From the NCBI GenBank assembly GCA_030642565.1, contig DAOWNM010000171.1:1-6233 (forward strand): a DNA stretch of 6,233 nt, in the 5' to 3' direction. Position 1 is the stretch's first letter; each line of letters begins with the position of its first letter. Source of the DNA: Bacteroidota bacterium (lineage in GTDB: Bacteria; Bacteroidota; Bacteroidia; Bacteroidales; GCA-2748055). Of this stretch, positions 1 to 6,233 are shown piece by piece. Position numbers and translations under genes: made by a program. The notes under the pieces were generated by a model. It made no database searches. It was not told where the DNA came from and saw only the letters and a program-made list of their open reading frames with translations.

Positions 1-1029
1 ATTCCCTTTCGCTTCGAGGGTCCTGAGCGTATCAACCAGGCCATTGAAGGAATCAATCAGTTGAAAGATCATGTGGATTCTCTGTTGGTAATAAACAATG
101 AGAAATTACGGGAGATCTATGGGAACCTGACAGTGAGTAAGTCGTTTGAAAAGGCGGATGATGTTCTGGCCATTGCCGCCAGGGGGATTGCGGAGATCAT
201 CACCGTTCACGGCTATATCAATGTGGATTTTGCCGATGTACAAACGGTTATGAGCAACAGTGGGGTGGCCATTATGGGTTCAGCCTCTGCTACGGGCGAA
301 GAGCGGGCACGGATGGCCATTGAAGAGGCCCTCACTTCACCCCTTCTGAATAACAATGATATCGAAGGAGCCAGGAGTGTATTGCTGAATATTACATCGG
401 GATCGGAGGAGATCACCATGGATGAGATATCTGAAATCACAGACTATGTGGTAAGTGTCACTTCGCGCGATACTACCCTGATCTGGGGAATTGGAAGTGA
501 TGAATCGCTGGGTGAGAAGATCAGTGTAACCATTATTGCCACCGGATTCAGAATGAACAGCATTCCTGAGCTCTATATAGGCAGGAAACAGAAACACAAG
601 GTACCCCTGCGCGATTCAGGAAAGGGTGGTGAGTTGAATGATGGACGCTCCAATGTGATTCCCCACCAGGGATCACTCATCTTTGGAGTGAAAGACAAAG
701 AGGATTCCGAGGAGTATATCCTGATGGAACAGTCGAAGGAGACAGATCCCGAGGCCAGGGAGAAGAAGATGGCCGACCGGGTGAGAAGTCTGCGTGAGAC
801 CCATGAGAAGCTGAGAGACAGGGGTTACCTGGGCAATTCGGGCGATGATGAGATTGAGGAGCTTGAGAATGTACCTGCCTATGTGCGCAAGAAGATCCCC
901 ATCGACCAGCAGAAGCACTCGGATGAGAAGGAGGTCTCCCGGTACCGTCTTACTGACAACAAGGAGGAAGGTGAGGAGGGGCCAAAACTGCGTCCCGACA
1001 ACTCCTACCTGCACGATAATGTGGATTAA
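1..1029 (+). CDS. ftsZ: Cell division protein FtsZ, C-terminal part (5' end outside window)
   Basis: Tubulin-like GTPase that polymerises on the cytoplasmic side of the membrane to form the division ring. The frame is open from base 1, where it reads IPFRFEGPERINQ, the conserved segment after the GTP-binding core; the TTG at 61 is therefore not a start. Numbering from base 1 (342 residues here), the T7 synergy loop NVDFAD is at residues 74-79 with both catalytic-type aspartates (D76, D79), followed by the GSA.ATGE.RA and SPLL segments. The C-terminal GTPase subdomain ends near IIATGF (178-183). A charged linker of about 100 residues follows, including a probable amphipathic helix around 240-272, then VPAYVRKK at 291-298 and the tail LRPDNSYLHDNVD at 330-342. 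By comparison with E. coli FtsZ, where the T7 asparagine is residue 207, roughly 130-150 N-terminal residues with the GGGTGTG box lie outside. The stop is TAA at 1027-1029. The family call is very secure. Confidence 0.97.
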   Translation: MPFRFEGPERINQAIEGINQLKDHVDSLLVINNEKLREIYGNLTVSKSFEKADDVLAIAARGIAEIITVHGYINVDFADVQTVMSNSGVAIMGSASATGEERARMAIEEALTSPLLNNNDIEGARSVLLNITSGSEEITMDEISEITDYVVSVTSRDTTLIWGIGSDESLGEKISVTIIATGFRMNSIPELYIGRKQKHKVPLRDSGKGGELNDGRSNVIPHQGSLIFGVKDKEDSEEYILMEQSKETDPEAREKKMADRVRSLRETHEKLRDRGYLGNSGDDEIEELENVPAYVRKKIPIDQQKHSDEKEVSRYRLTDNKEEGEEGPKLRPDNSYLHDNVD

Positions 1030-1065
1030 CCAGGCATAACAGTAAAGGACTCAAAAAACATTACC

Positions 1066-2817
1066 ATGAAAAGATACATGATTCTAACAATCCTGGTTGT
1101 GTTGACCATCTCATGTGGTCCCAAAAGGGAAAAGGAAACTGAATCGGTAATATCAGAGCAGGATCAGCGTATGGAGTGGTGGAGGGAGGCACGTTTCGGC
1201 CTTTTTATACACTGGGGATTGTATGCTCAGCCTGCAGGTGAATGGAAAGGGGAGGAGATCCCGGGGATCAGCGAATGGATCATGGCCAGGGCCAAGATTC
1301 CTGTGAAGGAGTATGAGCAACTGGCGGCCACTTTCAATCCTGTGAAGTACGATGCCGATCAATGGGTCCGACTGGCCAAACAGGCAGGGATGAAATACAT
1401 TGTAATTACCTCCAAGCACCACGACGGGTTTGCCATGTTCCAATCAAAGGCAAGTGCCTATAACATTGTGGATGCCACCCCTTTTGGTCGTGATCCGCTG
1501 AAGGAACTGGCCGATGCCTGCGAAAAGCATGGCATCCGGCTGGGGTTTTACTACTCACAGGCACAGGACTGGCACGAACCTGGTGGAACTTACTGGAACA
1601 TTGAACAGGGCGAGCCACACTGGGACCCTGAACTGGTACGTGAGCCGCTGATGAACTACATCAATGGAAAAGCGGTGCCCCAGGTGAAAGAGATTCTTGA
1701 GAACTACGGGGGGCTTGATATTCTCTGGTGGGATACGCCCAGGGGGATGACCGAAGAGGCAGCAGAGGCCCTTCAGGCAGTGGCCGACCAGTACCCGGCC
1801 ATGATTACCAACAACCGCTTATACAGGCCATGGCCCGGTGATTTCTCCACACCCGAACAGCATGTACCTCCCACCGGTCTTGATTACGACTGGGAGGTCT
1901 GTATGACCATGAACACCAGCTGGGGGTATAAACACTACGACCACAATTGGAAATCATCTGAGACCCTCATCAGGATGCTGGTGGATATTGCCAGCAAGGG
2001 AGGCAACCTTCTGCTCAATGTGGGGCCCACGGCTGAGGGAGAGATCCCTGAACCAAGTGTGGAACGCCTCCAGGCCATCGGGAAGTGGATGGATCTCAAT
2101 GGTGAGTCGATCTATGGGACAGAAGCCAGTCCCTTCTTTAAACTACCCTGGGGAAGATGCACCAGTCGTAGTACCAATGATGGAACTACCCTCTACCTGC
2201 ATGTTTTCCAATGGCCCGAAAACAACCTGCTCAGGGTACCGGGAATATCAACAACCGTTAACCATATAAGGCTTCTGGCAGATCAGGATCAGACGTTATC
2301 TTCTCACTTTGAAGGAGACGATCTTCTTATTGAGCTGCCCGGCCGGGCACCCGACCTGGTGAATACTGTGATTGTTGTGGAAACCCGTGAAAGCCTGGAT
2401 GTTACCAGCAATATGCCTTCATTGTCAGGGGGCCAGATTGTGTTACCCGCCGACTTTGCTGATATTCACAATCCGGGATATGGAACCCATGCCATCCTTA
2501 AAGGATCTGGCAATGAGGCAAGGATCATAAACTGGGTAGATTCCCGGGTCAGGCTCGAGTGGATGTTCAATACGGCTGAACCCGGAAAATTTACTGTGAA
2601 GGCTCAAGTAAGTGCTGAAGACTCCAGCAAGTTGAGAATAAGAGTTGGTGAAGAGGAGTTGGAAGCGGAGATCCATGCAACAGGTAGCGAATTCGCAGAA
2701 ACAATCCTGGGGGAGATTGAAATTTCAGTAACCGGAGATCTGATTATCTCAATTCGTCCTGTCCAGGATGATTGGAATGGTATTGAGCTGGGTAAGGTTA
2801 CACTGGTTAGGCAGTAG
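1066..2817 (+). CDS. Alpha-L-fucosidase, glycoside hydrolase family 29, lipoprotein
   Basis: Retaining exo-glycosidase predicted to remove alpha-linked L-fucose from glycans at the cell envelope. Length is 583 residues. The N terminus is a lipoprotein signal: basic KR, a hydrophobic run (5-15) and a lipobox-like TIS-C with the lipidated cysteine at 17. The GH29 barrel spans about 35-350: FIHWGLYA (47-54), SKHHDGF (116-122), FYYSQAQDWH (161-170), and ILWWDT with the probable nucleophile D223. E264 in TPEQ is the likely acid/base; its spacing from D223 (+41) is close to D224/E266 of the Thermotoga maritima enzyme. E277 in WEVCMT is the alternative. GGNLLLNVGPTAEGEIP (312-328) is a strong family signature. 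A beta-sandwich domain typical of the family covers about 355-442, and an extra domain, probably a CBM-like jelly roll, covers about 450-583. The ATG sits 36 bases after ftsZ; AAAGGA at 1044-1049 is too far (16 bases) to be a good ribosome site, which is common in Bacteroidota. Substrate linkage cannot be read from sequence. Confidence 0.95.
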   Translation: MKRYMILTILVVLTISCGPKREKETESVISEQDQRMEWWREARFGLFIHWGLYAQPAGEWKGEEIPGISEWIMARAKIPVKEYEQLAATFNPVKYDADQWVRLAKQAGMKYIVITSKHHDGFAMFQSKASAYNIVDATPFGRDPLKELADACEKHGIRLGFYYSQAQDWHEPGGTYWNIEQGEPHWDPELVREPLMNYINGKAVPQVKEILENYGGLDILWWDTPRGMTEEAAEALQAVADQYPAMITNNRLYRPWPGDFSTPEQHVPPTGLDYDWEVCMTMNTSWGYKHYDHNWKSSETLIRMLVDIASKGGNLLLNVGPTAEGEIPEPSVERLQAIGKWMDLNGESIYGTEASPFFKLPWGRCTSRSTNDGTTLYLHVFQWPENNLLRVPGISTTVNHIRLLADQDQTLSSHFEGDDLLIELPGRAPDLVNTVIVVETRESLDVTSNMPSLSGGQIVLPADFADIHNPGYGTHAILKGSGNEARIINWVDSRVRLEWMFNTAEPGKFTVKAQVSAEDSSKLRIRVGEEELEAEIHATGSEFAETILGEIEISVTGDLIISIRPVQDDWNGIELGKVTLVRQ

Positions 2818-2836
2818 AGATAATTTTGGGAAGGAG

Positions 2837-2866
2837 AAAAAAAAGGCACCCGCACGGGCACCCTTT
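2837..2866 (-). terminator. Rho-independent terminator for the leftward ppiD transcript
   Basis: On the minus strand, GGTGCCC (2862-2856), a GTGC loop (2855-2852) and GGGTGCC (2851-2845) form a 7-bp stem with two adjacent G-U wobbles. Eight U residues follow directly (2844-2837), and AAA at 2866-2864 could extend the stem across a bulged G. It begins about 40 bases past the ppiD stop. Read on the plus strand, the two wobbles become C/A mismatches and the trailing bases are CTTTATC, so it should work poorly for the fucosidase transcript. No other convincing plus-strand terminator is visible in the gap. Confidence 0.8.
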
Positions 2867-2906
2867 ATCATATGCTCTTATTTTATCAGGCTTGCTTCAG
2901 CGAGCG

Positions 2907-5063
2907 CTAGTTGTAGAAGATATCCAGACGGTTGTCCTGCACATTGGCAGCATCAACCAGCGCGTTGTAAGCTTCGTAATTGCTCCTCGATTCCAGAGAA
3001 TATTTTAACCTCGATCTGGCAGCAACATCATCTCCCACTGATGCGGGATCCTCTGTGCGGTTTGTCACAGCAATCACAAATACTCCGCTTTCACCCACCA
3101 GTGGAGCGGATACCTGGTCCAGCGGCAGGTACATGGAAGCACCTACAATATAGGGCTCCAGTCCAACTCCGGCTACATAGGTATTTGCAAATTTGATTTG
3201 AGTTGCTTCACCCACATTCTCACTATTGTCCATACCGAATTGAGAGAGGTCCGTTACGCCGGCCAGCTGGCCATTAAGCATCTCAACCAGTTTTTCAGCT
3301 TTCTTCTCTTTCTTCACTGCCATCATCAGTTCCGCGCGCACACTTTCCAGTTCTGCATATCCTTCTTCCCTGGCTTCAGTAAGCACAGCGATAATGTATT
3401 TATCGTCACTCTGACTGAAAATATTACTTACACTATTTACCTCAGAGGTATAGGCCCATTTGGTAATTCTTATGGGATCATCAATACCGGGAATGGTCGA
3501 TTGATCCTTTGTGATGTTGGGAGCAAACCTGGGGTCCAGGCCGAATTCCCTGGCCTGTTCTGTAAATTTCTCCAGATCGGTGGCTTTACCTCTGAATTTC
3601 ACTGCCCGGTTATAATAGTCCTGGTTGGTTTCATCGCTGGCATAAATGTGCCTTACAACGGTTGCAACCTGTATCTTCGAAACGGGTCTGCTCTGATCTT
3701 CAATCATAATGATGTGGTTGCCAAACTGAGTTTCAGCTGTGACAATCTCTCCTTTGCTGTTCTCAAAACAGGCATTGTTGAATGCTGTAACCATGTTACC
3801 CTCTTTGAACCAGCCCAGGTCGCCACCGATGGCACGGTTGCTTTCATCGGCCGAATATTCCAGGGCAAGCTGGTTAAAGTTGCCTCCGTTCTCAATAACT
3901 CCTTTCAGGCTGTCGGCCAGTTCACCAATTATCTGCCTGTTTCCACCGTATGCCTGGAGCGAGAGCAGGATATGACGTACCCTTACTGAATCGGCCCTCA
4001 TCTGAGCATTGTAGGCGCGGGCCAATTTATAAGATTCCTGATCGCGATAGGGTCCCACAATGGTTGCTTCATCTGCATTAAACACAGAATCCCTGATGAT
4101 ACCGGGCAACTCTTCATAGGTGTAGAACCTTACATCAAAAGGCTCATCGGAGATTCCGTTCACATACCGGGGAATCTCATCACCTGAAATTCTGCCATAC
4201 TCAACCAGGATTTGGGAGGACCAGTATCTGGCATTTTCCACATCTTTTTCACTGGGCTCCACTTCGAAAACTACATACTGGAAGGTTCTGGAGGCATCCT
4301 GCTTATAGGCCTCTTTATGCTTTTTGTAGTACGCTTTCAGATCTGCGTTGTTGATTGTAATATCTTCGTCTGCAATCTCAGTGAATGGCTTGGAGATAAA
4401 GGCAAAGTCAGTACTCTTTGAAGTTTCAGTGACATAATCTTTCAGGTCAAGGGAGGAGGGCTGAAATCCTTTTCTCACCAGGGTAAAATATTTTTGGTTC
4501 ATCTTCTCCTCAACAATCTCATTCTCAATAAATAGCCAGCGTTTCTTCTCCTGTGCAAACTGTGGGTTGTCCAGACTATTGAAATAGTTGGTCATCACCG
4601 CACGATTCAGTTGCCCGGTTTCCGGGTTGGAAAACATCTGACGAATAATGGGGTGGGGTTCACTCAGTGCGGGGTTTCCATTTAAACCCATGGTCTGGTC
4701 ACCGGTAATCATGGTCTTCAGTTCATCGGCACTCACGTAGAGGCCCAGCTTCTCGTAGGAGCGTTCCATGATGGTCTCTCTTATGAGCCTTCTCCAGGTC
4801 TCCTGCTGAATCTGCCTTTCAAGTTCGGCATCCAGTGACTGTCCGCCTGCATTGAGCTCGTAAAATTCCCGAAGGGCTTTTTCCCGGTCCATGTAATCGG
4901 TAACTCCAACTCCTTTCCCATTGATCTCCGCAACGGATCTCTTTCCCCTTGAGCCTGATCCTGAACCCATCATGTCACCAAGGATAAATGCCAAAAGTGC
5001 TAGTCCGATCACCACAGCTACAAGTAGTCCCGCCTTGTTTCTGATATTCTGTAATGTTGCCAT
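2907..5063 (-). CDS. ppiD: PpiD/SurA-type periplasmic peptidyl-prolyl cis-trans isomerase (parvulin foldase)
   Basis: Membrane-anchored periplasmic chaperone/foldase that assists folding of exported and outer-membrane proteins by prolyl isomerisation. Length is 718 residues, slightly above the roughly 620 of E. coli PpiD. Features in order: short cytoplasmic N terminus with NIRNKAG, one transmembrane helix (about 11-32), a SurA-like N-terminal chaperone region (about 40-350) containing AEINGKGVGVTDY (45-57) and a helical segment rich in charged residues, then one parvulin domain (about 360-457). The parvulin domain shows VRHILLS (362-368, H364), a NFNQLALEYSAD segment (395-406), GGDLGWF (413-419) and FGNHIIMIED (447-456, H450), so the usual active-site positions look intact. 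The C-terminal part (460-718) resembles the PpiD tail, with DKYIIAVLTEAREEGYAELE (554-573). The start is ATG at 5061-5063, right before the membrane anchor. It lies downstream of the CNNM gene on the same strand with a 103-base gap, and it ends at the terminator above. The symbol reflects PpiD-like topology; orthology to E. coli PpiD is not proven. Confidence 0.93.
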   Translation of the reverse strand: MATLQNIRNKAGLLVAVVIGLALLAFILGDMMGSGSGSRGKRSVAEINGKGVGVTDYMDREKALREFYELNAGGQSLDAELERQIQQETWRRLIRETIMERSYEKLGLYVSADELKTMITGDQTMGLNGNPALSEPHPIIRQMFSNPETGQLNRAVMTNYFNSLDNPQFAQEKKRWLFIENEIVEEKMNQKYFTLVRKGFQPSSLDLKDYVTETSKSTDFAFISKPFTEIADEDITINNADLKAYYKKHKEAYKQDASRTFQYVVFEVEPSEKDVENARYWSSQILVEYGRISGDEIPRYVNGISDEPFDVRFYTYEELPGIIRDSVFNADEATIVGPYRDQESYKLARAYNAQMRADSVRVRHILLSLQAYGGNRQIIGELADSLKGVIENGGNFNQLALEYSADESNRAIGGDLGWFKEGNMVTAFNNACFENSKGEIVTAETQFGNHIIMIEDQSRPVSKIQVATVVRHIYASDETNQDYYNRAVKFRGKATDLEKFTEQAREFGLDPRFAPNITKDQSTIPGIDDPIRITKWAYTSEVNSVSNIFSQSDDKYIIAVLTEAREEGYAELESVRAELMMAVKKEKKAEKLVEMLNGQLAGVTDLSQFGMDNSENVGEATQIKFANTYVAGVGLEPYIVGASMYLPLDQVSAPLVGESGVFVIAVTNRTEDPASVGDDVAARSRLKYSLESRSNYEAYNALVDAANVQDNRLDIFYN

Positions 5064-5110
5064 TTATATAAAACTATTTAACTGATTCTGTACCTATTTT
5101 TTTGAGCGTA

Positions 5111-5143
5111 CGAATATAGTAATAATTAGAGGTTTAATACACA
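5111..5143 (-). promoter_or_regulatory. Weak candidate Bacteroidota-type promoter for ppiD
   Basis: The Bacteroidota primary sigma factor prefers a -7 box TAnnTTTG with TTTG about 19-21 bases upstream. On the minus strand, TATATTCG (5118-5111) matches the -7 box with one mismatch. TGTG (5143-5140) stands 21 bases upstream, also with one mismatch. This would give a leader of about 40 bases before the ppiD ATG. The whole 103-base gap is AT-rich, so a chance match is quite possible. Confidence 0.3.
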
Positions 5144-5166
5144 TTGAATGGATGAAAATTGTGTAA

Positions 5167-6233
5167 TCAGGAGCGGATCACCTTCAGCTCTGCCTCTTCG
5201 ATGCGGTTAGAGCTGACATCTGTAATGGTTATCAGGAAGTTATCCAGCTCCAGGGTGGTCTCTTTTTCGGGAATGCTTTCATAGTGGTAGATGATATATC
5301 CTGCCAGAGTATCGTACTCTTCCGAGACGGGGATGCCCAGGAAGTACTTTTCGTTGAGGTAATCGATTTCATGACGCCCCGAGAGCAGGAAATGGTTTTT
5401 CTCCAGCTCTCTATCCACCAGGTTGCTGGTATCATGTTCATCCTCTATTTCTCCAAATATCTCTTCGATAATATCTTCGGTAGTGATCAATCCGGAGGTC
5501 CCTCCGAACTCATCCACCACCAGGGCAATACTCTTTCCGTCTTTGATAAATCCTGTGAGCAGTTTATTAACCGGGAGGGTTTCCGGGACAATTTGTATCG
5601 GTTTGAGGTGGGATTTAATCCTTTCCGGTTTTCTGAACAGATCTTTGGAGTTTACGTATCCGATCACATTGTCGATGGTATCGGTGTAAACAAGGATTCT
5701 GCTTAATCCGGTTTCTATAAACCGTTCTGCAAGGTCGTTCAGCGGGGAGTCAACTTCAAGAGCAATCACCTCGGTTCTGGGAATCATGCATTCACGAACT
5801 TTGAGACCTGAGAATTCCAGGGCATTTTTAAATATCTGCAAATCTCCTGTCTCTTCACCATCTGTGGTTTGTTCCGGCTTAACGGTGGTGAGGAAATGAT
5901 CCAGGTCCACCTTACCGAACACAGGCTCAGCCTTTTCGGTAAAGGGATTGACCCGTAACAGGTATTTCATAGTGAAGTTGGAGATACCAATGGTGAGGAT
6001 GGTTATGGGATAGAGGATTGCATAAAAGAACATAATGGGCAGACTCAGCAAACGAAGCGAGTAGTTGGGATTAATCCGGAAGAGGGTCTTGGGTAAGAAT
6101 TCGGCTGTAAGCAGTATGAGCAGGGTGGAGATCAGGGTCTGTACAAGCAGGACAGCTGCATCAGCGTTACTTCCCAGCAGGTTCCGGATGGGCTCCTCCA
6201 GCAGCATGGCAAAAGCGATCCCGTAGATGACCA
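5167..6233 (-). CDS. CNNM/CBS-pair/CorC-HlyC family membrane protein ("hemolysin" family), N terminus outside window
   Basis: Inner-membrane protein of the CNNM/CorC family, linked in characterised members to Mg2+/Co2+ transport; the old name hemolysin does not imply toxin activity. The frame stays open past the ATG at 6205-6207 to the window edge, reading VIYGIAFA before that methionine, so the gene is taken as partial. Numbered from that Met (346 residues): transmembrane segments near 16-35 and 53-76 with the CNNM motif AEFLPKTLF (35-43) between them; a connector (85-135); a CBS pair with VRECMIPRTEVIALE (137-151), SRILVYTDTIDNVIGYVN (169-186) and DEFGGTSGLITTEDIIEEIF (232-251); and a C-terminal CorC/HlyC domain (about 270-345) with YDTLAGYIIYH (298-308). 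Family members are usually about 420-450 residues, so roughly 70-90 N-terminal residues are missing. The stop TGA is at 5169-5167. GldE of gliding bacteria belongs to the same family, but the ppiD neighbourhood argues for the general paralogue, so no symbol is given. Confidence 0.93.
   Translation of the reverse strand, partial: VIYGIAFAMLLEEPIRNLLGSNADAAVLLVQTLISTLLILLTAEFLPKTLFRINPNYSLRLLSLPIMFFYAILYPITILTIGISNFTMKYLLRVNPFTEKAEPVFGKVDLDHFLTTVKPEQTTDGEETGDLQIFKNALEFSGLKVRECMIPRTEVIALEVDSPLNDLAERFIETGLSRILVYTDTIDNVIGYVNSKDLFRKPERIKSHLKPIQIVPETLPVNKLLTGFIKDGKSIALVVDEFGGTSGLITTEDIIEEIFGEIEDEHDTSNLVDRELEKNHFLLSGRHEIDYLNEKYFLGIPVSEEYDTLAGYIIYHYESIPEKETTLELDNFLITITDVSSNRIEEAELKVIRS

Noticed and set aside
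61..1029. TTG at 61 as start of a shorter FtsZ-like gene
   Set aside because: The same frame is open to base 1 and encodes conserved FtsZ sequence (IPFRFEG) before the TTG, so the gene is simply cut by the window edge.
845..1039. Small Arg/Ser/Met-rich plus-strand open frame overlapping the end of ftsZ in another frame
   Set aside because: Its composition is what a frame shift of the purine-rich FtsZ linker would give; no ribosome site or family resemblance.
2890..2905. Hairpin GCTTGC-TTCA-GCGAGC as plus-strand terminator of the fucosidase gene
   Set aside because: The 6-bp stem with one wobble forms on the plus strand but is followed by GCTAGTTGT, not a U-tract, and it reaches into the ppiD stop region; probably chance.
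3198..3989. Long plus-strand open frame (263 codons) antisense to ppiD
   Set aside because: The reading has no recognisable domain, is rich in Cys/Phe/His/Ile in the way of an antisense shadow, and lies fully inside a well-supported parvulin gene on the other strand.
5139..5164. ACACA/TGTGT inverted repeat just after the CNNM stop as a terminator
   Set aside because: Only 5 bp with a 16-base loop and no U-tract on the leftward transcript.
5284..5706. Plus-strand open frames antisense to the CBS region
   Set aside because: Shadows of a clear CBS/CorC coding region, with no independent support.
6205..6207. ATG at 6207 as the true start of the CNNM gene
   Set aside because: The frame continues upstream with hydrophobic family-like sequence, and the product would be about 70-90 residues shorter than usual, losing membrane segments.

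Overview
The window looks like an ordinary chromosomal stretch of a Bacteroidota bacterium, most likely Bacteroidales/Marinilabiliales-like. The evidence is an FtsZ with a long charged linker and a tail ending LHDNVD, a lipoprotein glycosidase, a PpiD-like foldase of the type common in this phylum, weak or absent Shine-Dalgarno sequences, and AT-rich intergenic DNA. I cannot name the genus.

Layout. Bases 1-1029 (+) hold the 3' part of ftsZ, cut by the left window edge. After a 36-base gap without a visible terminator comes a complete GH29 alpha-L-fucosidase lipoprotein gene on the same strand (1066-2817). It converges on a leftward pair: a PpiD/SurA-type periplasmic peptidyl-prolyl isomerase (2907-5063, -) and, upstream of it, a CNNM/CBS/CorC-HlyC membrane protein (5167-6233, -) cut by the right window edge. 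The 89-base convergent gap carries a rho-independent terminator whose stem and U-tract suit the leftward transcript only. The 103-base gap between the two leftward genes is AT-rich, with one weak candidate promoter.

How the genes relate. FtsZ is the cytoplasmic division-ring GTPase. The fucosidase is an envelope-anchored glycan-degrading enzyme with no partner genes in view (no SusC/SusD, sulfatase or regulator), so its place directly behind ftsZ is the oddest feature of the layout. The foldase and the CNNM protein are both inner-membrane/envelope proteins on the same strand and may share transcription.

I found no RNA gene, CRISPR array, mobile element, attachment site or undescribed system. 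The findings below are modest: gene order, an asymmetric terminator, the two-part FtsZ tail, an extra fucosidase domain, and a possible surface-export signal.
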